Shown: positions 21,963-32,909 of the stretch, in pieces
Layout of the letters: each line of letters starts with the position of its first letter
Position numbering within the stretch: the first letter of the stretch is position 1
Assembly: GCA_021464415.1 (NCBI GenBank)
Contig: CM038466.1
Span: forward strand, 29,666,833-29,730,832
Reading direction: 5' to 3'
DNA: 64,000 nt
Origin: Lonicera japonica
Lineage: Eukaryota > Streptophyta > Magnoliopsida > Dipsacales > Caprifoliaceae
Position numbers and translations under genes: made by a program
Notes under the pieces: generated by a model
What the model saw: the letters and a program-made list of their open reading frames with translations, nothing else
The model's database searches: none
What the model was told of the DNA's origin: nothing

Positions 21963-23514
21963 TGTAGACACCCCGATCCGTTACCCCCACAAGAACCCTA
22001 ACGACCCACGAGAACTACTGTTTTTGGAGTCCGGGACCCACCCGAGCACCCGAAACTATCCCGAAAGGGTTTGTTGGCCAACAAACCTATTTTTTAAGAG
22101 GGATTGTCACACGACATATCAGTGTGTCGAGCGACAATCACTGGTATTGTCGCGCGACAATCACTTCTATGTCGCACGACAAACCCCTCTGACTCCGACC
22201 ATCCACTCTCTGACACATCAGTCTGTCAGAGACATCACTTCAGCCGTATGTCGCGTGACATTGGTCAACATGTTGCGCGACACTTGCCCTTTTTGGGGAA
22301 ATGTTGCGCAACAATCCTTCCCCCGCAATATAAATAGGCCAACACCCCCAAGGGTTAAAAAAAAGCAACTTGGATTTGGAGAATTATTGGCTTATATCTG
22401 ATTTTCTAATCTTTCGTCAAGTATTTTTCTGTTATAATCTTATTTCTGAGGAATTATCGAATCTATTCCCGACACTCGACGTGTCCCATTTCTGGAATCG
22501 AATTCTCGGAAATATCTGAAGAAGGAAAAAATCATTATCGCCGGAGATCTCTCTGCCATATTATATTTTCTTTCTTATTATTATTCTCACCGGGAAGGTA
22601 AATAAAATCTCTTCTAGTATTTAAATTATATATCTGTGTACTTGTTTTGCTTCAGTTGTGCAGTCCACGTTTTATTTGAATAAACTTATTGCCAAATTAC
22701 AAAGTAGTCTACTGTTTTCAAAACAAAAGACCCTGATAAAATCATTTCCAAAATCAGAAGAATAAGTACATTATCGTCCAGACAAAATCCTATTTTCAAA
22801 ACGCGGACTGATAAAACTTATCTAGGAATTAAAATCAACATATCCTGTCTTTGTAGACTGCGACGTGTTTGATAAAACTCCCCTCAAAGAGTTCTAATTC
22901 CATATTAAATTAGTCCCGATACAAGATCCGAACTTTTACAAAAGTAATCACAATACGAGAAAACCGTCATTATCCGAGAAAATAATACGGAAAACTCTCT
23001 TAAAATAAAAGGTTTTGTCACTTGTATTTACATCTTTCAAAATATAAAAACATCGGATCTCGGAACACAAAGGTTTTCATCCCTTTCCCCGTTTTTCCCA
23101 GAAATTAGGGTTTTCTCACTTGGAAAGTAGTAGACTGTCAGTAAAAGTATCCAAGTTTTTCAACATAAAATAAACATATAAGACCACTAGAGACCAAAAG
23201 GACGAAATGGGTGCTTAACACCTTCCCAAACCGTAATATAGTTCCTGAACTCTATAGAATCCTGGTTTCGTAGACAAACGTGTAAAGAAAGGCTTATCTG
23301 TAGCATTTTCTCTTACACAACTATTTTGTCCGTTTTCTCGTAAAACGTACTGACAACTCTGAACGAACCCTCTTGCATCTAAAAATAAGATAGAGGGACA
23401 CCCGATATGAATTATCAACACATAGAAACAAATGGAACAACGGAATCCTTTCCGATGTTTCAGACTCCCAAACCAGAGGCTGAGAACCTGGGGTCGCATT
23501 TGCGGATTCTCACA
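21963..23514 (+). repeat. Right LTR of the Tat-type element
   Basis: 1552 bp, starting TGTAGACACC and ending GATTCTCACA, matching 3929-5482. Several palindromes in its promoter carry transitions (for example TGTCACACGACA at 22105). Poly(A) would be added somewhere inside it; I could not place the site. Confidence 0.9.
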
Positions 23515-23618
23515 GGTGCAGCAATGTTGTAGCCTAGCAAAAGTCTCGCAAAGGAGCATGAAGATGAGAAAATTATCAACATTACAATTACATCAAGAAA
23601 ATGAAAATTGTGAATTAG

Positions 23619-23830
23619 GGTTGAAAAATTTAATTCACAATAAAGAGTGGGTTTTGATATTTTGGATTAACTGGCAAATATATTGTAATAGTAAAAATGG
23701 CTCTTAAATATTCCTAACAAATATCTTGTATTTCAAATAGATTTAACTCCAAAGAAAAATATAGAGCACACTTGAATATCTTGAAATTTAAGTATTCTCT
23801 TGTACACTACAAATAATATAGATCGAGCAC
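23619..23830 (+). mobile_element. Truncated right LTR of the Copia-type relic
   Basis: It matches the left LTR at 1770-2010: GGTTGAAAAATTTAATTCAC versus TGTTGAAAAGTATAATTCAC, then GGTTTTTGATATTTTGG in near-identical form, then AGTATTC-CTTGTACACTA-AAATA. The match is lost at the AAT microsatellite. The bases 23515-23618 between this and the Tat element would be the end of the relic's interior. Confidence 0.6.
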
Positions 23831-23838
23831 ACTTAGCT

Positions 23839-23840
<2 letters not shown>

Positions 23841-23889
<49 letters not shown>
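23841..23889. repeat. AAT trinucleotide microsatellite
   Basis: About 16 uninterrupted AAT units, at the point where the relic LTR match ends. Confidence 0.95.
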
Positions 23890-24239
23890 TTGTAAATGAC
23901 ACTTATAAATTAGCATTGTAAATTAATTACACTGCAAAAAAAAGACATTAACTCCCCTTCCTCATTATCATAAGTCTCTTGTTTGACTATACCCACCTCT
24001 TCATCCTTAATTAACTCAAACTACAAATCGATTAATTATGCTATTGTGTGTGGCTTACTGAAAGATTTAATTAAAATCAAGCAATATATATATATATATA
24101 TGTATATAAAAACCAGAGCAAATGTTTGAATTAAAAATGAGTGAGAATTATATTAGACGAGAGTACGTTTGTGCTTATGATCTAGTATGACTTTTTTTTT
24201 CATGTTAAAGCTAAAAACCATAAACAAGCCTTGAAATTA

Positions 24240-27020
24240 GCAGTATCCCTTTGTTTGGATGGACCACAATGTTATGATTTATGATGCTAAAACATATTTA
24301 GCACCAATAGAAAACAGAGAATAACAAAATTCAAGTTGCTAAAATAGATTTAACACCAATTGTCCATAACATAATAACTAATCACATGGTGCTAAAATAG
24401 TTTTACAACTAATTATCCAACACTAGAATGGTGCTACTAGGGTTTTAGCACCGATAGAAAATAAAAAACAACGAAATTCAAGGTGCTAAAACAGATTTAG
24501 TACCAATTGTCTATAACAGAGTAACTAATTACATGATGCTAAAACAGTTTTAGCAACAATTGTCCAGTACTAGAATGGTGCTAAAAGGGTTTTAGCACCA
24601 ATACAAAACAAAGAACAACAAAATTCAATGTGCTAAAACGGATTTAACATTAATAGCAAACATAAAATAACTAAATTCAAGATGCTAAAATAGATTTAGC
24701 ACCAATTGCCGAGAATAGAATAACTAATCACATGGTGCTAAAACAATTTTAGCACGAATTGTCCAACACTAGAATGGTGCTAAAAAGATTTTAGCACCAT
24801 AAGTGAACACATATAATTAAACTAAAGGTACTAACACAAATTTAGTACCCATCTAATGATACACATCAAAGTGCAAAAAAAAAAACAAATTTAGCACCAA
24901 TTCTTTAGAATATATTAATTATTTATATGGTAGCAAAACATATTTAGCACTAATATAAAATAAAGAATAACGAAATTCAAAGGTGCTAAACCAGATTTAT
25001 CACCATTTTTGTCCAAAGTAACTAATTACTGATAAACGCATAATATTGTCATTAATATGCTCATTTTCGAAGTCGTTTGACGCGTTTAGCTCTCTAAAAC
25101 CATTCGATTTGCTAATTTATCTCGTGATTAGCCTCGTAGCATATTTTGTATTTAACATTGCTTGAAAAGGCATTTTTGTGTTTATTTTGTTACCTTTAGA
25201 TCAATCAAGGAATTTTGTTACCTTTTGTTACATTTTGTTACCTTTTGTTACATTTTAGCCTCATAGCATATTTTGTTACCTTTTGTTACATTTTTGCTAG
25301 ATCAATCAAGAAATTTTTCCCATTACTTAGATCCATCTAGCTCAAGCCAAGATTAATTTAGATGGCTTACTTTGACTTTTATGTCACCTCCCCTATTTTG
25401 CTCATCTATCTCATAGCTAGCTTGGATACTAAATAGTGGTTCAAATATCTATCTCCTTGAATATTGTATTTTATACAAAAGTGCCTATTTTTCAATGGAC
25501 AAAAGGGATAGTTTCTCTTGGATCTTTAGTAGAGAGAGGAGAAGGAGACAACACACTTATCTATATATAGTCTCCATTATTGTATCGGAGGAATCTTAGA
25601 CTCTTCGACTTATTAATATTTTTACTTGTCTTGAATATTAATCTCTTTCTAGAATTTGTAATTTATTATCTTCATTAAAGAGAAATGGAACACACTTTTA
25701 TAATTCTTGTCTCTAAATTTATTATGGAGTAAATTTCTTTGCTAAGGCTAAAAGATGAAGTTTGCAATGCATTAATTATGAAAGTTCATTTCTCATTCCA
25801 TTGTTAGTATTGTTAAATACTTGTTGAATCCTTAATCTTCTCCATTTAGTCAACCATTCATAAGCTAGTAAGATAATCTTCATAAGATTATTTGACTTTG
25901 TATTCATTGTATACATAGTTCTCAAGCATTAATGAAGAGATAATACACTTGTGTATTTCTCACTAGCCTATGTCCATTCCTTTTATGAATGAAATAATTT
26001 TCATTGCCAAGCATGACTAGTCTTTGATATTCATGGAAACACCATAAATTTGAGATTTCAATCCTTGAATGCCTTAATGATATGTTGAGTGCTTTCTACA
26101 CTTTATGTGATTTTGAGACTCAATATTTTCTTAGTTAAGATGTTGCCAAAGAGGATCTCTTAAGTTTATGTCATAAATAACTCCACTAACCATCTTAAGG
26201 ATTCAATTTGTATTTATCAAACATGTCTATACCGGATGGTTTATCCTCCACCTAGACCTCCCAATCTTAGGCAAAAGAAATGTTATGATTTATTGTGCTT
26301 AACTCTTCAAGTGGCCATTTTCATAATCAAGTCAATTGTCTAGGGGAAAGTAACAATGAGTTCTCAAATGCCTAGTTTAAATTTATGCCTTTTATTTTGG
26401 TGTATCTTAAATTTGTATCTTGGTTGAGTATTATATGGAAATGGGTTGCACTTGCTTCACACCCTTTGATTACAAGTTACGAAGGAGAGATACACTTGTG
26501 TTAAGTTTTGCTTACACCATTTCTTTATATGGCATTTATATGGGAATGGGTTACTCTTGCTTCACTTAGAAAAGTGTAAGATACTTAACACTTAGAAATT
26601 ACATTGAGAACTTTGAATGAGATTGATTCTACATAATGTTGCAAAGTGAATGAATTCTATAATGCCTTAGCCTTTTCTCATCTTTTGATTAATCACTTTA
26701 GTTTTTATTGCATAACTTAATAATCAACAATTAAAATCAACCAATCCACTTCTTTAAAGAAAGCCTTGGACTCGTAATCACCACATCGTCTTTCTGACTA
26801 TCCTTATTGTTTGACACTTGGACTTACCAAGTATTATAACTTGATAACCTACAATTGGGTTCATAAGCGAGGAAGTATTTTCGGCCACGTCAATCACATG
26901 GTGCTAAAATAGTTTTAACACCAATTGTCCAACACTAGAATAGTGCGGAAAAGGTTTTAGCATCACATGTGAACACATATAACTAAACTGAAGGTGCTAA
27001 AACAATTTTAGCACCACATG
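24240..27020. repeat. Array of GGTGCTAAAA...TTTTAGCACC hairpins, split by an insertion
   Basis: About 18 short inverted repeats of the form GGTGCTAAAAC-n-TTTTAGCACC occur every 40-55 bp (24281 to 24990, then 26900 to 27010). They alternate with AATTGTCC-ACACTAGAATGG and ACAAAATTCAAG linkers, giving a higher-order period near 145 bp. The 25030-26892 insertion splits the array. Dense subterminal repeats like this are typical of CACTA-type elements, but I found no convincing CACTA ends (the nearest candidate is CACTGCAAAAAAAA at 23929). Confidence 0.6.
25030..26892. mobile_element. Probable solo LTR, 1.86 kb
   Basis: It begins TGATAAACGC, ends GGCCACGTCA (TG...CA), and interrupts the hairpin-array unit. 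The five flanking bases are ATTAC and ATCAC, a target duplication with one change; the unbroken array units read AATTACATG or AATCACATG. A TATA-like CTATATATAG lies near 25561. There is no coding domain and no second LTR. Confidence 0.6.
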
Positions 27021-28408
27021 TTCATCAACAAATTAAGGGCACTGTTCAAACAATTTCAACGCAATAAAAACATAGCATATATGTATATATTAAACATATA
27101 GATGTATATATATATGTCTATTCATCAACATAAATATTCACCTTTATATAAATATCTCTATTCTCTTTTATCACAAATACACAATTTGAGATAGAAACCT
27201 TAATGAGGAGTTTTTTGCAAAATCAATATAAAATGGATAAAATGAGACGAAGGACAACATATTTTTGTTTATAGGCATGTTTCCCCAGAGATTTTTACAT
27301 CCTTTTGGCAGTCCATCCTCATTATCAACTCTCTCTCTCTCTCTCTATTGTCTATTGCCTCAAATTTAGGACGAGATCCTCTTTAATGATCCCTTCCCTT
27401 TCTATTTTATGTATAGAATTAGGTTTACAATACTCCATTAGGGTAACAGTAAAAAGATTACAAAGGGAAAAACTTGAACTCTATTCTAACACTTTACATG
27501 TGGATTAACCCTTATCCATAATTAACTAACTTCGCACTTTACATCTGCTTCTCTATTATTGACCGTGACACTCATTTCGGCAGGTACATGTGTTATATCT
27601 TCATAGGTGAGGATGGCCACATCGGCATTTTTAGTAATTCATTTAATTTGATTATACTCGACAACCTTTATTCTACTCGGCTATAAGCCCAAGGCTGTTC
27701 CGCTTTGGGCCTTATCTTTTTCCTTTGTTCTCTAATGGGTTTTATCCAATTCTTAAGACCAAATTAGATCATTGTTTTGGGTTCCTTTAATTTCCCCTAA
27801 AGATTTGAGTTATGCCAATTTCATGAACTCGGATGCTACGTACCTCAACCAGTGTAATCTTTTTTCGGCCATGGCCTTTATTTATTAGAAGTTTCGTTCC
27901 CGTCTTTATACAAATCTTTGGCTTTCAAAAGTAATCTTTTTTCTTGTGGTTAGGGGTTCGCCACATGTAATATTTCTATTAGCTGATTCTCATTTTGAAG
28001 TTTTGCAAGAGCAATTGTCATGCCTCATTAATGAAGCATGATCATTATGTGTAGGTTTCCAAGGCGAAAACGTTGTTTGGGAAGAGAGAGAAAATGGGGT
28101 ATAAAAACCCTAAATCCTAGTATTCTTTTTCTTCTGATACTTTTGCTTTCGATTTCTCCTTCAAGAACAGAGCTTTATCTCCCTCCAAAGTTTACTTCGT
28201 CGTTTCCACTGTTAATAGTAACCAACTAATCTCAAATCGTTCAGTTTTAGGACCATTTTGAGTGTTTCGTACCCAAATTTCCTTGGATCCTTGTAAGTTC
28301 TTTTTACCGTCTTCATATTTCTAGGTTTCCACTTCACTATTCTTCATGATTCCTCCATTTTCCTCTCTTGTGCTTCCATTTTTCTATTAGCGATCTTAGT
28401 TGTAGAGA
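27021..28408. other. Intergenic; possible upstream region of the next pseudogene
   Basis: No gene recognised. A (TC)n run lies near 27331. Near 28098 GGTATAAAAACCCTAAATCC looks like a plant TATA box plus leader, which would suit transcription of the decayed gene at 28409-29353. Confidence 0.4.
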
Positions 28409-29353
28409 TGGGTAAATATGATCTAATTATTGACGCTAGGAGGTTAGAGTTTGAGGATATGTATATCCCAGATAACACCATATAGAGGGAGTGTAATAAA
28501 AATGAGAACCCTTTTGATATTCGTCCTAATCAATCTCTCCCAGAGGGACAATATCCCATTTATATTTCTTTCTTCATATTTGCTAGGCTTAGATTGCTTT
28601 TTGATCCACTGTTAGTGGATTTCCTTAGAGAAACGAGGTTTCACTTAGGGCAATAGAACCCCAACACAGTTAGGATTATAATTGGCACAACCGAGTTGAT
28701 TGAATATACGATTTAATCTTAACCCTAGCCTAAATGAAATCAAGTATCGTTATTCCCACAGTCTGGCAGACGAAAAGTGGAAGCTTAGGGCTAGCCCTTC
28801 CTCTTCATCTCTTATAGAAGAGTTGGCTTTTCCCCATAAGGGGATGTACAGTAATATCATCGTTATCACCGGAAATGTTGAACCTGATCCAGAAAATAAG
28901 CTGGTTCCTAAGCAGTTCGACACACCTGGTTCGTATTTGTTAGCTAATTTCCTTTAACACTTGAATTTTGTTTTTCTTGAATTTAATCCAATCGTCTTCC
29001 TCATTTTTTTTTTTGGAAGTTGGCAGAACTAAGGAAGGTTTCGCCAAGCCATCCTTAGAAGAAATAAATACAAGGCAGCTAAATGCGGTCATCAACCATG
29101 AAGGGCTTTGGACATCGGACGACCTTCAATATCTCAGATTGGCTCACATTCTCCTCGGCTAACCCCTTCCAAACCGTTCTTTCTTTTCAAGGGCGAAAAT
29201 TGTCCTTCGGTTTGGGGAAAATTGTCCGACAAACAGAAGTACAAACTCTTCAAGGAATTCAACATAGTTAATCCTTGGAGAGTTCTTGAAGACAAGAGGA
29301 GGTTTGAACGCCGAGCAATAAGAGATGCTTCAGACGTGATATTATGGAATTAA
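28409..29353 (+). pseudogene. Decayed 'putative gypsy-type transposon' protein gene
   Basis: From an ATG at 28409 the frame reads MGKYDLIIDARR, then after a TAG, SLPEGQYPIYISFFIFARLR and LFDPLLVDFL, then another TAG before NPNTVRIIIG. The order 'P-hydrophobic-F...L.L...F..E.....P.Q..PN..R.I.G' resembles the N-terminal region of plant proteins annotated as putative gypsy-type transposon (Transposase_28). Later pieces (28700-28957, 29108-29353) include EKWKL and SDKQKYKLFKEF. Several stops and frame changes exclude a working product. The assignment rests on pattern memory. Confidence 0.4.
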
Positions 29354-29359
29354 AAAGTT

Positions 29360-30129
29360 CACATTTATATGAGATTTTAAATTTCAGATTGCAGGATTTC
29401 AGAAACATAACAAATTGATGTGATTAAGTAATTAAAAAGTTCACATTTGAGACAACTCTTTTTACTTATAATCTCTTTCTTTTCTTACTCTGCAATAATT
29501 TCCCTCCGCAAGTCAAATATCTATACGGATAAAAAAAACTTGCTCAAAATAAAATAAGAATCAAAATCACAAATTTTTTGAAAGCACAAGAAAATTGAAA
29601 ATTATCCATTATTGGAATTTCTTAAATTTTAAATTCTATCAATTCACACAAATTATAAATTTGATGAAAAGAACAGAATGGTGCAGGCTCGAATTTTTTT
29701 AACCTCCCTTTGAGCTTGTTCTCGTAGTCTTCGCAAACAAGCAATCCTAAATTCAGTTGGCTTAGGTTATGAGTTAATAAAATATTAGTTTTATCTAAAT
29801 TAAGTGTCTAATTTAGCTTTTATAATATATCGTAAAATTTTATATATTTATTATGTTCTACACTTAATTCTCAAACGTAATATTAGGACAAAAGCTTTCT
29901 AAAATAAAATAAAAATGAAATAAATACATTCGAACAAAGTAATAAGAAATAAGATTTATTATTTTTTCCAAAACATAGAATTAAAAGTCATAATTGAACT
30001 ATATATTACAACGATTCCCAAACATAGTATATTTCAGCTAATATAAAATACAAAAATAAAATCCTATTACAATTCTTACAAGGATTACTAAATATAGTAC
30101 AACTCAGCTAATTAACGTAGCCTCCTCCC
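29360..30129. other. Intergenic, upstream of the GDSL gene
   Basis: AT-rich. Two related phrases, CAAGGATTACTAAATATAG and CAACGATTCCCAAACATAG, occur near 30008 and 30080. No gene seen. Confidence 0.45.
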
Positions 30130-30137
30130 TATAAATA
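30130..30137 (+). promoter_or_regulatory. TATA box of the GDSL gene
   Basis: TATAAATA 77 bases before the ATG at 30215, in the context CCCTATAAATATACACC. Transcription would start near 30160. Confidence 0.7.
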
Positions 30138-30214
30138 TACACCTCGTGATCAGCATTGCATTCATTCGATTCCCATTGACTTCAAACTTTCTCTTCCATT
30201 AATTCCCTTCAACA

Positions 30215-32549
30215 ATGGCTCTCACAACTCGATTGTTCCTCCCTCTACTTCTTATTATCACTACTTTGTCTTTGTTACAAGCTCGACCGAGCACTTTTCA
30301 CTCTCGTCATACATTAAAGTATTGTAAGTTTGATAAGATATATCAACTTGGTGATTCTATTTCTGACACCGGTAATCTTATTCGCGAGAACCCTTTTGGC
30401 CACGCTACTCCTTGTGCTCAACTTCCCTATGGCGAAACTTTTTTCAAGAATGCCACTGGCCGTTGCTCCGACGGGTTGCTGATGATTGACTATATTGGTA
30501 CGGAATTCTAGCTCTTTATCATTATTGTTTAAATTAATTTTGAACTCTTTAACATATTTATCGGAATGCCGTGTGTATTATTTAATATTAAATTTTATAT
30601 ACTTTTTGGTATGTCATAATAGATTAATTCCCGATTTTTTATTCTTATAAATAGACATTGACGAAACGTGACTCTCCATAGTTTTCTTTCACTAATACTC
30701 GTTTTTTAAGTTATATGTAGAGAAACTGGAGATCCACCTTTAATAAACAAATTATATGCAATTGAGTGTAATTAGGAAGTTATTTAGGGTTTTAACTCTT
30801 ACGTAAAGAAAATTTGTTGACGATTTACTCTAATAGCTATTTAGTTTGTAGCCCGTTTAATTGCATTGTTTATCTAATTTATACGATAATTTATAAATCA
30901 ATTAATTCTAAATAGTCTAATTTGTAGATTAAAGGACAATTAAATTATTCTTAAGAGTCTAATTGGCCTGGTCAGCAGGAGTGGTTTGATGTTTATCCTG
31001 TATTTATGTCGGATGTAATTTCTAGCGATTTTCCTTAATTAAAATAATTCCTTTTCGTTTGTCAAAAAAAATAAATTATCCTGATGTTATCGGGCTTTTT
31101 TTTTGTTACAGTAATTAGAATCAAACCCTAGTCCGTCTATTCATAAATCTAATGTCCGCCAGTATTATTAATGTCTTATAAAACTATTGATTTTGATGTA
31201 CCAATTTGGTTTTTATGTCACTGGTCTCTTACTATATATAGACTTTTCACTAATTTTTATGTGTTTAGGATTTTACATTAAAATATTACTAAAATTTAAT
31301 TTGTACTTGAAGCTGATCTACTGCACGTTTTGTGTTCTAACAACTATTAATTTTCACTTATGATAAAATAAACTGAAAATTATGTTTTCTTTTAATTTTT
31401 CTCCCATAAATTCACAGCAACTGCAGCTGGTCTTCCTTTTCTCAATGCGTATAAGAACAATGCTTCAGATTTTAGCCATGGCGCAAATTTTGCAGTTGTT
31501 GGTTCTACTGCACAACCTGTACATGTTTTGGCAGAAAAGAACATTTCATCCCCAGTCACTCCTAGTTCTCTCAACGTACAACTCGAATGGATGTTCACAC
31601 ATTTTGATTCGATTTGCGACACGGGTATATTTTATTAGTTCGATATAAGCTTTATATAATATACTATTTTTACTTAAACTGCCAATTTGGTTATTTATTT
31701 TGACAGATTGTGCCAAAAAATTCAAGCACTCTCTCTTTATGGTTGGAGAAATAGGCGGTAATGATTATAATTACGCCCTATTCCAAGGAAAAAGTATCGA
31801 GGAGGTTGAAGCTATGGTTCCCGACGTTGTTCAAACAATAAAGGATGCTGCTCAGGTAAGTTTGTTTCATTTAAAAAAGTTTGTATAAACTTAATTTTAT
31901 CTTGATTAAATAGTTTATGAATGTTGGTTGTTCCAATTTTCTTAAAATTTGAATATTGCAGAAAGTAATTCAGAAGGGGGCTGTTCGACTAGTAATACCT
32001 GGGAATTTTCCAATTGGTTGTCAACCAATTTATTTGACAGGATTTGAGACCAACAATTCCGAAGCATACGATGGATACCATTGCCTGAAGAGATTAAACA
32101 GTTTTTCAAAATATCACAATAGGCATCTCCAGCAAGCCATTAGAGAATTGAGACAGGAAAATCCTAATGTTGCGATTGCGTATGGCGATTACTACCACGC
32201 CTTTCATTGGTTATTCCGCAACGTGCAACATCTTGGTAAGTCTCACTACGATTGCCAAAGAATGAAACACTAACTCGTTTTCTTGTACTTTAACAAATTT
32301 TTTTTTCTCTTCTTTGTTTTGTCTTTCAAAGGATTTGATATCGAGTCAAGACAAAAAGCATGTTGTGGTACCGGAGGCAACTACAATTTTAATGTGGTGA
32401 GGATGTGCGGCGATCCACAGGTTCCGGCTTGCGCAAACCCTGATCGATATGTGAGTTGGGATGGAATTCATTTGACACACAGAGCGTATAAGATGATGGC
32501 AAAATATCTTATCAGTGACATTTCACGTCAATTTCGGTGCTTTGTTTAG
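30215..32549 (+). CDS. GDSL esterase/lipase, secreted
   Basis: Serine hydrolase of the plant GDSL (SGNH) family, expected to cleave ester bonds of lipids or acylated small molecules in the cell wall or vacuole; the substrate is unknown. Five exons with GT/AG joins, 30215-30497, 31418-31624, 31707-31855, 31962-32235 and 32332-32549, give 376 aa, a normal length, and the intron count is common in this family. A signal peptide (MALTTRLFLPLLLIITTLS) opens the protein. Block I is YQLGDSISDTGN with the nucleophile Ser. Block II is GANFAVVGST with the oxyanion Gly. Block III is EIGGNDYNY with the oxyanion Asn. Block V is SWDGIHLTHRAY with catalytic Asp and His. All catalytic residues are present and the reading is unbroken. 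It resembles the At1g28590/acetylajmalan-esterase subgroup. Confidence 0.92.
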
Positions 32550-32726
32550 ATCAGTAGTTTTTTTATTTTTATTTCTAAATTGAATTAGTTTAGATATTAG
32601 GATTATTCATTAGTTTTTTCTTTGTCAATATTTCAAAATTTGAGAATTTTTGTCTTTGCGATTTTCATTAATTTCATGAGTTCTGTTTTTTACCTTACAA
32701 CTTTAATTTGTTCCATATATGCAGCT

Positions 32727-32732
32727 AATAAA
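32727..32732 (+). terminator. Candidate poly(A) signal of the GDSL gene
   Basis: AATAAA 178 bases after the stop codon, a usual distance for a plant 3' UTR. Other AT-rich signals are possible. Confidence 0.4.
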
Positions 32733-32909
32733 AGAATGTTAGGCCAATATTATAATTTACAAATGCATCTCGTCTATACTAATGGAAATATGCCAAAGTA
32801 TGCATTAAATCTATTTAAACTAGAATCTTTAGCACACTTGATGCATATGGTAGTTCACGATATCATGCACACTTTTAAAGCATTTAAAGTGCATGTGGCA
32901 TAAGTCATA

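Larger units (their letters stand above)
3929..23514 (+). mobile_element. Ty3/gypsy retrotransposon, Tat/Ogre-type, nearly complete
   Basis: A 19,586-bp element bounded by direct LTRs (1554 and 1552 bp) that start TGTAGACACC and end GATTCTCACA. The flanks are GGTGT on the left and GGTGC on the right, a five-base target duplication with one change. Order: LTR, primer site, gag, protease, RT, RNase H, second archaeal-type RNase H, integrase, two antisense genes, tandem repeats, LTR. Dual RNase H domains and antisense genes 3' of integrase are known features of the Tat clade. Stops and frameshifts in pol mean it cannot move on its own as it stands. Confidence 0.9.

Noticed and set aside
21898..22401. 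167-codon plus-strand frame
   Set aside because: It crosses into the right LTR and copies the 3792-4487 frame; it is LTR sequence by chance open.
23929..27060. Complete CACTA transposon
   Set aside because: The subterminal-like repeats fit, but the supposed left end CACTGCAAAAAAAA has no matching right end and no 3-bp duplication could be shown.
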